In this document: positions 1 through 11,362 of the stretch, piece after piece | Position numbering within the stretch: the first letter of the stretch is position 1 | How the letters are laid out: each line of letters opens with the position of its first letter | Assembly (NCBI GenBank): GCA_027625915.1 | Contig: JANTQA010000015.1 | Coordinates: 6,973,001-7,037,000 of the forward strand | DNA length: 64,000 nt | Source: Anaeramoeba flamelloides | Taxonomy: Eukaryota; Metamonada; Anaeramoebidae | Direction: 5' to 3' | Notes under the pieces: generated by a model | The model's database searches: none | What the model was told of the DNA's origin: nothing | What the model saw: the letters and a program-made list of their open reading frames with translations, nothing else | Translations under genes and position numbers: made by a program

Positions 1-195
1 AATCAATTTCAGAATGTAGTAAACGTTTTAATCACTTTATTTTAATAAATGTAATAATTGTAATTTACAAACAACAAAAAAATATTCCAACAAAACCCAT
101 GTTTTGAAAATGTTTTGAAATAACCCAAAACAATATTCAATTGTAATTGTGTTTAATCATTTTATTTTTCATTTTTTCTTCATTAATTTTTTGTT

Positions 196-3100
196 ATGAA
201 TTTAAAGAAAGCTTTAAAAAACCTTTGTTCTTCGCCCCCAAAACTACTTACAGAAAACGAATTTTCGCAAGTGTGTATCAAAGTAAAAGAAATTTTAATT
301 GACGAGCCAAATGTTGCAAGAATTAATACCCCAGTAACTGTTGTTGGTGATGTTCATGGGTAAGAAGATAACAATTTTTTTCTTTTTTTTTTTTATTTTT
401 TTTATTCTTTTCAAAGTCACTTTTCTTTTGAAACGATCTGACTCAAAGTACACTATTGTTTGGCACATACGCTATTCCACTCAACCAAAAATTAACATGT
501 CTTTAATTTATTCTTTTTCATCTCTCTTTGTTTATTTTTATTTCAAAAAGAAAAAATTTTAAACTTAAAAAAATATTGAAACAAAACTTTACAAAGGCGT
601 TTTTAATCAAAATCCAAAAATTACAAAAAGAAACAATAAAACAAAAAAACAATTTTTTCCTTTTAAATTAAGACACAAATTTGGGTAACCACTTCTCTCT
701 TGTACTTTGAAGAAAGAAAAAATAAAACAATTTTGAATCAAAATCTGATTTTTTAGTGTGATGATTAAAGATCGAAGAGTTTGATTTGTTATTTTTCATT
801 CCAAATTTGTTAAAATTACAGTTTTTTTCACTTCTTTTGTTCAAACGGAATTTCCAAAGAACCTGGTATGTTGTGGTTTTTATTAATATTTGATTTCTAA
901 ATAAGGGATCAATTTTTCATTTAATTGTCTTTTTTCAATTCTTCAATAATCCTTACCTTTAGAATTGCACTAGTTTTGCCCTTAAGATAATAGATCAAAA
1001 CGAACAATAAAATTGTGCTTTCTCTTTGCAAAAAAACTGTTATATCAATTTATTTCTTCAAAAAAAGTACTCTCAAAAAAAAAAAAAAATGCAAACAAAA
1101 CTTTTTTTTACACTTAAAATTCAAATACCATTAAAAAGATTAACAGTTTGGGAATAAAAGTGAAAAGAGAGAAAAAAAGTGAAACACGGATTTTAATTGG
1201 GAACACTAACAGAAACCTGAAAATTCAAATTAAGATCAATTAATAAAAGATAAATAAATAAATGAATACAAAATGAATGATTCAACACAATAATAGTTTT
1301 TGATAATACTATTTGTTGCAAAATAAAGGGAACAAAATTTTTATTCAACTTTCCAAAATTGTAATTTATAAATCATAGTACCATTTCAAATTCTATAATT
1401 CTTAAAACAAGCATAAAATATTAATTTGTCTTTTTGAAATGGAACCTTACATGATTCATTATAATTCTTGAAATGTGATTTTATGGAAAGCTGAATGAAA
1501 AATTTGAACTTTTTAATTTACAATTAACAGTACTATCTTTTGGTGTACGGGTTTTTCTTTGGTTGATCAATTATTTAAAATTTGTTGAAAAAATTTACTA
1601 TTTTTGTGATCTCCAAAACCACAAGAACAATTTCGATATGAAAGTAGATTTAAATTGTTTTTTGTTGGCTTGATTGAAAATAATATAATGGATTACTCTT
1701 TAAAGTTAATTGGTTTCTTCTTTTAATTGATTTTACTTTTCGTTTTCAGTAATGTTCTATTAAGGTTACCAATTAAAAACCGTGTTTCGTTTTTTTTCCT
1801 GAACGGTAACTCAAAAACAATTCCATGTATTTTAAAATGAGGTGAAAAAAGCATCGCAAATTATTTTGGATTTGTTGTTATTATTTTTATTCAAAAAATT
1901 ACAATCTCTTTTTATTGCTGAGGGTGAGAAGTACTCACCAGAGATAATAATTGCGAGTTATACTCGAAAAGTCGATCAAGTGTGATTCTTCTTGAGGTTA
2001 TGTTACAATTTACCTTCCGTTTGCCCCACTACTATCACTATTTTCTCAGCTGTGATAATATCTTTTGTGCATTTAGAGTGTACCAAGAAAAACAAAGGGT
2101 GATTTAAATTTCTAATTACCAATTCACGGAAATTAAATTCAAAAAGATATACAGTCATTTTCAAAAAGTGAACACTTTTTGAAAATTGGTGTATGCTAAA
2201 TTATAATGATAAAACACAATAAAAAGACAAAAGAACGAAAAACTAAATTTATTTTTATCACTTTTTTTTGGACTTTAAATTGGAAAAATCTTTTGTTTTT
2301 GCTTTTTATCATCTTACTTACAGATTTACTTTGATTTGAAAGAAATTAATATAAATTTTAGGGATTTCATTTTAATACCAAAAATCCTTTTTTGAAAAGT
2401 TAAAATCCAGATTCGTTTTGTTTTCTTTCATTTTAAGTGAGGAATTCTAAAAGGCAAAGCAGATCTCAGAAAAGGAAAAAGAATGCCAAATCTGTTACTT
2501 TGACAATTTAAAGGCATACACTATGAAAACTTTTACAAATAATATACAAAACAACCCATTTCACATGTTCTCTGGATTGGAGATCTTGGATTTGAGGTTC
2601 TATACTTGACATTGTTCTGAAATTATTATTGTCAAGAAGGTAAATCATTTCCAGATCAGAAAAGGAAGAATTTTTGAGGTTTTTAATTTTTGATAAAAAA
2701 AATTTGTTGAAATTTTTGAATTTGCTTAAAATAAACTCTCTTTGAGAGTTGTTCGTAATCTCACATTTTCCAAAATCAAATGAACTTTTTTTTGGTTTAA
2801 TTTTTTTAAAAAGCACATTCACAAATAGTTCCTTATTTTATTTAAAACAAAAAAAAAAGTCACTCAAAATAAAAGAGGAAGTAGCATTTGTTTGAATCAG
2901 ATAATTGATTTTCTGTTTCACAAAGTACGTTCAGAAATTCTGTTTTCTGAATATTAAAAATTAGGTTATTTGGAAGCTAAATCTGAACTTCTGAAAAAAT
3001 GTGGTATAGTAGAGTATTAATGTATCTTTTTTAAATGAAAAAATAAATTCAAAAAAAAATGAAATTTTATTACTAATAAACTTTGTTTCTATCAAAGTGT

Positions 3101-6100
3101 ACCAAAAAAATTTTCCAATCATTAATAATTTTTTATAATTTACAATTTAAAGAATAAATAAGAAATTAGTCGAATAATACACATCAAAGAAGAGTTGATA
3201 TTCTGTATAAGGTAAATCTAATCAATCAATAGATTTTCCTAAAAATTCAAAAACCAAAAATTCTTAGGTTACCTATTGAAAACAAAACAACAAGGTTCAT
3301 TTTGATCCTTCAATTGAAAATCTAAAGAAATTTACAATAGAAAGTAAATATTAGATTTTTCTACAATCATTTTCACTTTCTCAATAACATTTGAATAACA
3401 TATTTTTAACGAAGTGACTATTGATCTAACAATAACAAAAAAACTTTTACAAAACTGAATTTCTATCAAAAAAAAATAGAAAAAAGCAAAAAATGATAAA
3501 ATGATTTCAAATTTTTAAATTTCTAAGATTCCCAAAATAAAATTTTACTTCTAATATCAATTTAAACCTTTTAAATATGTAATTCATTCCACTACATCTG
3601 GGCACCTTTGACTGGAAAATAGTTTAGTATATAAATTAGAACAGATGCATTAAAAAATATAAGCTGTTCGCAAAAAAGTAGTTCAAATTTATTTTAAAAT
3701 ATCTTTATTAAACTTAATTCTAATACTACTCTATTTCAATATTCGAAATTATTATTCACAATTTATTAAATCTTAATAATAATCCAATTTTATTGTTAAC
3801 TACCATTTATCGATTCTTGATAATAATTCAATTTGTTTCTTAGTAAGTATGACATTACATATTTAAAAGATATCAAACTTTAGAATCTCGATTTTATATT
3901 ACATTTCTTAAGGGTGTAAATTGGTGATTATTATTTTTATTTTGGTAAAAAACCCCAGTTTTCTAAGAGATTTCGCAACAAAATTCCCAAATTGAATCAA
4001 AAGCTTATAACTATATTTTATTGTTTAAAAAAACCTTTTTATCCAGAAATATTGTAAATTTTTTTTATTGAATTTTATCTTATCCCGTTATTTTCCAAAA
4101 AAATTTAATTTTTTTTTTTTTTTATTATTGGAGAAGAAGTGTAAATTACACTCTAGATATCCTTTTTACTTAAATTCCTTCAAGGCAATTTCAGCATAAA
4201 ATTATAGATTTCACGATTATTAATTAATAAAAATAATTTCAAACTGTCTTGGTGGTTTATAATTCATTCGTTGGTGTTTATTTCTTTTAATTTATTTAAA
4301 AAAATTAATCTATCATTTTCATACGAAGTACACACCAATAAAAAATGGTCAATTTTTTTTTATTATTTCTTCGTTTTGATATTTTAAACATAAAGGAAAA
4401 AAAAACATTTAAATTTTAATTTATTACAAAGTAATATATATTTCAGCAATTAGTATATGTTCTGAATTTTAGAATTATTGAACTTGATGGATAACTTTTA
4501 TATTTTTGGGTTTTAAATAAATAATTTTTTTTATCATTTTTGGGAATAACTGATGAACATTTGGGAATAAACCCAATAGATACTGATTCAATTAGTATTA
4601 ATATTTATCATAATTTGATATTACCAATTTACGAATAGGCCCACAAACAAAGAGAATTTTATATAAAATGTAAAAAGAATTTCACCACTTTTTTGGAATA
4701 ACCTTCCATGATCCATAATTTCATGCAAATGTCCAAAACAAATGAACGAATTATGAATACAAGTTTCAGTCATTCATTTATTTTTTAAAAAAAAATCATA
4801 ACTTATAGCTGTGAAGTGCGTTATCTGAAGACTAGGGTATACATACTTTCATTTTTCTTTTGAAGATTTGTTTTTAATGTTCCCTCTATATTAAGATATT
4901 GCTTACTTTACTAGTAAAATTTAATTGTTTTTTCTTTATCAAAGTAATTGAAAAAACAATTAAAGTTGGAAATTGTATTGAACCTAAAAAGATTTCTTTG
5001 TCAAAATTTGTTATTTTCAAGGATTTTTTTTCAAATAATAAAAAAAATTTTATCGAATAAAGCTTATGAATGTTGACTAAGAATACTCTTTCCAAAATTA
5101 AACAATAAAAAATCATGATTCTTTATTTTTTGTATTTGTAACAATGATTACACATCTTATGAAATACTTTATAAATGGCTTTATTGAATGTATTTCAGAA
5201 CAAAAAGAGAGAGGGGGGGATTTATTAAACATCTTTTTCTTTAACATAACGAAAATAATTGAAAAATAAGATTAAAATGATAAAGAAAAAAAGGTTAAAA
5301 TGTATAAATTTTGAAAATATTTTTTTTTCATTCTGTTTTGACTCATTTTTATTACATATAAAATAACAAAGGTGTTATTATTTTATTTATTTTTTCTCTA
5401 TTTTAATAATCAAAGTGCTTACTTTTTTGTAATATTGTGAATTATTTAATAAAAAAAGATACGGTTTCATTGAATTATTCCAAAAAAACTTGATATTATA
5501 AAATGTTTTGAAAATTTGTAAAAAAAATAATAATAATTTCAGGAGAATTCTCACCATTTTATCAAAAAAAACATAAAAAAATGATTAAATCATTTTTACA
5601 AATGTGCTTTTTTCAAATATTTTATAAAACTTTTATTGATTTTTTTTTTTTTTTTAATATTAGGTTTTAAAGAATATAAAAAAATAATATAATTCAACTA
5701 ATTAAAGTAACCACATTTTTTTAAATTAATTTTGTATATTTATCAATTATATTTTTTTAAAACAATTATAGTCAATTTTATGATGTTATGGAAATTTTTA
5801 AACTTGGAGGGGAAATTCCATATACTAACTATCTATTTTTAGGGGATTATGTTGATCGTGGATATTATAGGTATGATCTTTTTAATTTTTTTTTTTTTCA
5901 TTATGAATATACTTCTCTAGTAAAGAAAGAAATAAATAATCCAAATTTTATTTTAATATAAAATATCTATTAACCTTTTTTTAAAAATATATTATTATTA
6001 TTATTATTATTTATAGTATTGAAGTTCTATCAATTTTTTTGCTATTGAAAGTTATCTACCCATACAGAATTACTCTTTTACGAGGGTAAGTTTTTATATA

Positions 6101-7877
6101 TTTTTCTTACTTATTTTTAATTGGTTTATTTCTACATTATTATTAATATTAAAAAATATTTTTAAAAGAACAATTAGTTATTCATAAAATAAAGATCGAT
6201 ACTTTCTCTTTTTTAAATATAATATTCTTTTACAAATTCTTGAAAATTGCAAAAAATGAATTATCACTCAACATAAATTATTTTGTATTATTTTATTCAG
6301 AAAGAAGAAAATACGGAGTCGTTGTGTTCATAAGGATATGAACTTTTTTAAAAACAGAAAGTTCGCATAATGACTCTTAGTATCCTTGTTTCTGATGAAA
6401 ATTTTCAATTCCAATAAATTCTTGAGAATTGATATTTTATTTGCTTTGAAAATTGATAAACAACCAATTGATTTTCAGAATAAACAGAAAACTCAAGAAA
6501 AATTAAAAAAAACCTAATAGGGAAGTGTCGTAGAGTGCCGTCAAGTGCCTAGGTTTTCCAGAATTCAAAAGAATAGAGTAAAATCAAAGATTTAACTTAA
6601 TTCTTTTAAATTTTGGAAAACCTAACGGCGGTTTTCTTGAGGTTTTCTATTTTATTTGTTTAGTGTTCTAGGTTTTTTTGAGGTCTTCTATTTTATTTGG
6701 GAAATCAATAGATTTTCACAAATAAATAGAAAACTCAAAAAACCTAACGAAAATCTTTTTATTTTACAAATAAATAGAAAACCCAAAAAAATATAACAAA
6801 AATCTATTGATTTTACAAATAAAAAGAAAACTCAAGAAAATATAACGGCAAAATAAGAGGAATTAACACCCCCCCTTAAACAATAATAATAATAAAAATA
6901 AATAATTTAAAAAAAAAAACAGTGTTTGTAATCAAAAGTATTTTATGTTCCTAAAGATTACAGATTTTCAAAAGAATTAAAATAATCATCTTCTCTGAGA
7001 AATAGTCAATTAATTTTTACAAAAACATTTTCTTATGAATATTCTAAAGTATAAAATTTGTAAAGTCAAAATAATATTTTTTCAAATACTATATATATAT
7101 ATATGAAATAAACCATCCATCATTTATTAAATGGCAAATAATCATCATAATTATATCCATTTAATAAATAAAATTATCTCAAGAAATAATTGTTTTTTTT
7201 TTTTTTTCATTTTACAAAATAAATTTATTCTTTAATATTTAAAATTGAAAAGAAATCATGAATCAAGAGGTATTACAACTACTTATGGGTTTTATAATGA
7301 ATGTAAGGTTAAATATGGATCTGAATATATTTGGGAATTAGCAATGGAGGTCTTTGATTTTTTCCAAATTGCTTCAATCATTGATAACAGAATCTTTTGT
7401 ATCCATGCAGGTTTATCTCCTTCAATTACATTTGTCGAGCAATTGTCCTTAATAGATCGCTTTCAAGAAGTTCCACCTGAAGGTCCATTTACAGATCTGT
7501 TATGGTCAGATCCTTTTTCTTCTAAGGAAGGTTTTAAACCTTCAGCTAGGAATGCCGGTTATAATTTTGGCTCAAAGGTTGTTGACAAATATCTCAAGGT
7601 CAATAGTTTGGAATTAATTTTACGATCTCACCAATTAATTAGAGAAGGCTATGAAATTTTATTTGATGGCAAATTTGCTACAGTCTGGTCTGCCCCAAAC
7701 TATTGTTATGTTATGAATAATATTGCCTCAATTCTTGAATTGCCAACAGATCCAAATTTATCAAATTTAAAAGATTATTTTAATATCTTTGTAGCAGTGC
7801 CAACCAACGAAAGGGTAAAGCCTTCAGAACCCGATCCAGAAGAGAAAAAATCTTCGACAATGGAATACTTTAACTAA
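196..7877 (+). CDS. PP4/PP6-like PPP-family serine/threonine phosphatase catalytic subunit (four exons)
   Basis: Exons are 196-359, 5772-5870, 6017-6085 and 7253-7877, giving 318 residues against about 305-310 for PP2A/PP4/PP6. All joins use GT...AG (donors GTAAG, GTATG, GTAAG) and keep frame. The three PPP signatures are rebuilt across the joins: GDVHG (split by intron 1), GDYVDRG in exon 2, and LLRGNHES across intron 3. Later come [16 protein letters not shown], the conserved Arg in RNAGYNFG, the catalytic-site His in RSHQ, and VWSAPNYCY. The metal-binding and phosphate-binding residues therefore look complete, so an active two-metal protein phosphatase is expected. The tail is PP4/PP6-like: it ends in YFN rather than the usual YFL, which matters because that Leu is the methylated residue in this family. 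The usual YCYRCGN is YCYVMNN. Assignment to PP4 rather than PP6 is uncertain. The start is the first ATG of the exon. Confidence 0.93.
1138..1790. repeat. MITE-like TIR element, family M1, copy 1
   Basis: The left end near 1179 reads GTGAAACACGGATTTTAATT. The right end near 1744-1790, reverse-complemented, reads ACGAAACACGGTTTTTAATT, and the match continues imperfectly for about 45 bp. The interior and the flank from about 1138 match a second copy at 29312-29754. No coding capacity is seen. It lies inside intron 1 of the phosphatase gene. Confidence 0.7.
2157..2186. repeat. Short perfect palindrome
   Basis: TTTTCAAAAAGTG is followed by AA and then CACTTTTTGAAAA, giving 14-bp perfect arms around a 2-base centre. 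It lies in an intron and could form a hairpin in the transcript. Confidence 0.7.
2508..2822 (-). other. Possible minus-strand coding fragment nested in intron 1
   Basis: This open stretch of about 104 codons on the minus strand ends in TAA. It has no ATG near its left edge (the frame begins with GTG). Its composition is less A/T-monotonous than its surroundings, and the C-terminal half (for example [22 protein letters not shown]) looks protein-like. A second piece with an exon-like look lies at about 1936-2030 on the same strand, ending in a GTGAGT donor. I recognise no family. It could be a nested gene, a decayed gene or chance. Confidence 0.25.
3085..3430. repeat. Dispersed repeat, copy 1 (other copy near 39765)
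   Basis: It shares many blocks with 39765-40100, including AAAGAATAAATAAGAAAT, AATAATACACAT and TTTCTACAATCATT in the same order. No open frame and no clear terminal inverted repeats are seen. Confidence 0.6.
6298..6403. repeat. Small inverted-repeat (MITE-like) element
   Basis: The left end starts TCAGAAAGAAG and contains GAGTCGTTGTG. The right end, reverse-complemented, starts TCAGAAACAAGG and contains GAGTCATTATG. The whole is about 106 bp with imperfect arms of about 40 bp. No second copy was seen in the window. Confidence 0.5.
6521..6885. repeat. Composite hairpin cluster A
   Basis: It opens with about 10-bp direct repeats (GTGTCGTAGA, GTGCCGTCAA, GTGCCTAGG). Next comes a palindromic module from TAGGTTTTCCAGAATTC to TTTTGGAAAACCTAACGG, then a module with arms TTGAGGTTTTCTATTTTATT and its complement, and it closes with AACGGCAAAATAAGAGG and a run of seven C. 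The same module order recurs in clusters B-E. Confidence 0.7.
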
Positions 7878-8309
7878 AAATATATTTTTGTTATTTTTTA
7901 AATTAATTTAATAAAATAATTTTAAGATAATTTTTGTATTTTTTTTTATTATTTTTTTCTTCAAAAGAATGGAATAGAATCAAAAATTGAAGCATATACT
8001 TTATCATTAAAAAAAAAGGAAAAAAATATCGTCTTGAAAATATAAGGAAATATATTGAAGTTTTTTTTGATAGTTTTGATATCATTTGATGAACAACAGT
8101 CAATATATCATATTTAAAAATTGATCGATGGCTCATCCTTGAACTAATAAGCGTTTCAATAAATTAATTTCACAATTACTTTTTATGCTATTTTTTTATA
8201 TGATTTTTGAGATTTTAAGTTAAATTTATATTGGCCAATTGTTTTAAAATACTGTACTTTTCTAATAAAACTGAAATGTATAAAAAACATTTCTAAGAAT
8301 AAATAACAG

Positions 8310-8850
8310 ATTTGTACTAGGTTTTCCTGAATTCAAACGAATAGAGTAAAATACTTTAGATCTTAATCATTTCTTTTGAATTCTGGAAAACAGAACGAAA
8401 GTATCCAAGGCGTATTTGAAAATTTACAAAAAACTATAAAGTGTTCTTCAAGTGCTACCAAGTGTCTGTGGGGTGCTGTAGAGTACCTAGGTTTTTTTTT
8501 AATTTGAGAAATAACAAGAAAATTTCTTCAAATTTTTTTCTTATTTCTCACATAAAAAAAAAATTAATTGCACATTACTTGAGGTTTTCTATTTTATCTG
8601 ATATGTGTTCTTGGTTTTTTTGAGGTTTTCTATTTTATTTGTGAAGTTTTCTAGGTTTTTTTGAGGTTTTCTTTTTTATTTCGAAAATCTATTTATTTGG
8701 AAAATCAATAGAAAACTCAAAAAAAAACTAACGAAAATCCATTAATTTTCCAAATAAAAAGAAAACTCAAGAAAATTTAACAACGGTTTTCGAAAATTCA
8801 TAATAATTGAGTAAAATCTATAGAATTTTCGAAAACCTAACCAAAATTGT
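8310..8850. repeat. Composite hairpin cluster B
   Basis: Modules in order: a palindrome with GAATAGAGTAAAATA in its core (8310-8393); short tandem repeats of GTGCYR type (8440-8488); the 76-bp H hairpin with TTAATTTGAGAAATAA arms (about 8488-8566); several TTGAGGTTTTCTATTTTATT arms with their complements (8580-8770); and a second short palindrome (about 8783-8843). It lacks the C-run end seen in A, D and E. Confidence 0.65.
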
Positions 8851-9614
8851 CCTATGTTTTTTTTACCCTTTGGAATTTACAGAAATTTTCTTGAAAATTC
8901 TTTTCATTTTCAGGATTAAAAAAAAACAAAAAGTTTCCTATGTTTTTTAGACTTTTTGGAATAAACCGATAATTTATTAAATTTTCTATTTATTACAAAA
9001 ATTAAAAAAAATCATAACAGAAAAATCAAATAAAATGTAGATTTTTCAATATAAAAGAACAATTATTTCTTTTTCAGGTTAAAATAATGGATTCCCCATT
9101 TGAAAGAGTTTTCTTAAATTATAAGTACTTTTGAATGATAATATAATAACCCCTTAACTGGAAGAAAAAAATTATTTAAATTTTTTAATTTTGAATTTAA
9201 AATATATTTAATTGAACCTGAAAATTGGTTTTATCTACTTAAATTGTAAAATATCTTTAAAAATAAATGAACAATCAAAGATCTGTTATCAACTTATGAT
9301 ACCCATTATAATTTAAGTGATTAAATGGTGGAAAATTAACAAATTTATAATTTTTTTGGTCAATTTTTTTCACCATTGTGATTATCACTTGGGTTCATTC
9401 AATTTCTGAACTCTTGATTGTCTATAAAAAATAAGTATAAAATTTTAAAAAAATTCTCCTTTTGGTAAATTTAAATTTAACAAAGATAGAATTTATTTTT
9501 TTGTACTTTATAAAATTCTTAATATAACTAATAGGTAAAAAACAATCTATAAAAAGGTGCAATGGTAAAACAATTCCAAGTCTTTTAAAACCAAAAAAAA
9601 GATAGCAAACATCA

Positions 9615-10420
9615 AATTGATAACAACAAAAATTTCAAAAACATAGAAAATTCAATTTGTCGATCCTTGTAAATATTAGTAAATATGTGGACATGTCTTC
9701 ACATTTTCGAGATTAATATATAACTTATCAAGTAACCATTATAATTGCGATTTTCTTTGAATTTTCTAAATTTATAATTTTCAATCTCTTTGGTTGATAT
9801 TGAAATTAATAAACAATTTAAAATCTGAAAAATTAATAAAATGAAATTGGAAAAAATTTAAAATATAATTTATTATAACTATTCCTTTATATATAATATA
9901 CTTTTTAAAAAATGTCTACAATGAGGTGTTAATATTATTATTTATTATTCATAAAAAAAAGAGTTTTATTTCTTCTATGCTTTAATAATTTTTTTCAGAT
10001 TTATACATTTAATTCACGATAACTTCATAGAAATATTATATTTTACAAAATAGATTTACTTAATTTAATGAAAATTTAAAATAATTCATTACATTCCTGA
10101 AATTAAAAGGCACTAATTTGTTATAAATTGATAAAAAAGGATACTGATTTTAAAATTTAATATCAAAATTATATTTTAAATTTTTGCCAATTTCATTTTA
10201 TTAATTTTTCAAATTTTGAATTGTTTATTAATTTCAATATCAACCAAAGAGATTGAAAATTATAAATTTAGAAAATTCAAAGAAAATCGCAATTATAATG
10301 GTTACTTGATAAGTTATATATTAATCTAGAAAATGTGAAAACACTCTCAAATATTTCCTAAGATTTACAAGTGATCGAAAAAATCGAATTTATTTTCTTT
10401 ATGAAATTTTTCAAGTTATT
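9615..10420. repeat. Large foldback element, about 250-bp arms
   Basis: The left arm is about 9615-9870 and the right arm about 10166-10420, in inverted orientation around a spacer of about 295 bp. A shared core such as ATATAACTTATCAAGTAACC is identical between arms, and ends drift to about 80% by eye. No open frame is seen. Chromosomal boundaries and target duplication were not resolved. Confidence 0.75.
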
Positions 10421-10725
10421 GAAGTTAAAGTAATCGAAGCTTTATCTCCAATTTGCTTTTTCTTTTTCACAAAATATTTTTAAAAGAGAATCAGAGAACC
10501 TACTTTACTTTTCAGAATCCAGTTTTTTCTCTTAAACAATCTTCAATCTTTTTGAAGAGAGGAGTGAATTAGATTTAATAAATAATTTTCGAATTTTTAA
10601 GTAACAAAAAACTGATGAAACAAACCCTAAAATAGAATGTAAAAGAATGGTTTAGATAACAAAACAGTTTTCAAACAAAATTCTCTGAGAGAATCATTTT
10701 TTAAACATTTCTATATTTTTGTTTC

Positions 10726-11362
10726 ATGACTTTCAACAAACAAATAATTCTTTTCTTATTTTTTTGTGTTTTCTATTCAAAAGTTTCCTGTGTGTGTAAC
10801 CAAACACAATCCAAGGAAGTAGAATTATTTATTAACAAACACCTTTTACCGTTTCTTGAGGTCTACAAATATGAAATCAATGAAGATTGTCCATTTCATC
10901 CATCACGATATATAATTGAAGAAAACAACAAAGAAACAGACAAACCAAAAAAAATGCTAAAGAAGGAAAAACTAACATCTTTCCCAGACACACCCTTTTT
11001 TACGACAAAAAAGTTCTGTCTTTCCAATCTATGTGAACTTTTTTTTTGTTGTAGCAATTTAGAAAAGAATCCATCCTGTAACGTACAATTAATGGAAACA
11101 AAACAAAGGTTATGTAACGAAATAATGTACTCTTGTTTTTCGAAAATGGATACACACTCTCCAATAATTTATGGTAAGTGATCTTTGATTTTTTTGGATC
11201 TTTGCTTTGAAAAAGAAAAAGAAAGAAAAATCTATTTACTCTTCTTTTTTTTTTAATGTTTTTTTCTCTTCAGACAAAACAAATTATTTTGTTAACCAAA
11301 GTAGAACTAAATTAACAACTACCAATATCCTTATACCTGGTATAGGCACTATATGTGCTTAG
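10726..11362 (+). CDS. Small secreted protein with several Cys residues, unknown family
   Basis: Two exons, 10726-11173 and 11274-11362, are joined by a 100-bp intron (GTAAGT...TTCAG) and give 178 residues. The N-terminus is a clear signal peptide: a short MTFNKQ head, a hydrophobic stretch to about residue 20, and a cleavage-like SKVSC. The mature part has about ten Cys, with pairs such as CVC and FFCC, plus a basic Lys-rich spacer near residues 65-85. The C-terminus after the splice is short and uncharged (IPGIGTICA). I recognise no domain; a secreted or vacuolar disulfide-bonded protein is the inference. Without splicing the frame would end 3 codons after the donor, so the intron rests on good consensus sites, not on a family match. 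Confidence 0.65.

Larger units (their letters stand above)
360..5771 (+). other. Giant first intron of the phosphatase gene
   Basis: This 5412-bp intron begins GTAAG after the second base of the last Gly codon of GDVHG and ends TTATAG before the exon reading QFYDVMEIF. Protein continuity across it is exact, so no exon is missing. It contains a TIR element (about 1138-1790), a near-perfect 30-bp palindrome (2157-2186), a possible minus-strand coding fragment (2508-2822) and a dispersed repeat (3085-3430). The segment 3430-5771 is AT-rich with homopolymer runs and nothing else I can support. Confidence 0.85.
6086..7252 (+). other. Third intron of the phosphatase gene, repeat-bearing
   Basis: This 1167-bp intron (GTAAG...AAAAG) sits between CGA-GG and A-AAT of the RGNHE motif. 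It contains a small inverted-repeat element (6298-6403) and composite hairpin cluster A (6521-6885). The rest is AT-rich, with a short (AT)n run near 7090. Confidence 0.85.
7878..10725. other. Intergenic stretch, 2.8 kb
   Basis: It holds composite cluster B (8310-8850) and a large foldback element (9615-10420). The rest is AT-rich with no gene I can support. Short open frames here lack family similarity and overlap repeats. Confidence 0.7.

Noticed and set aside
341-562. Plus-strand frame crossing the first exon end
   Set aside because: It runs through the exon-1 donor into T-rich intron sequence; the PPP protein continues at 5772 instead.
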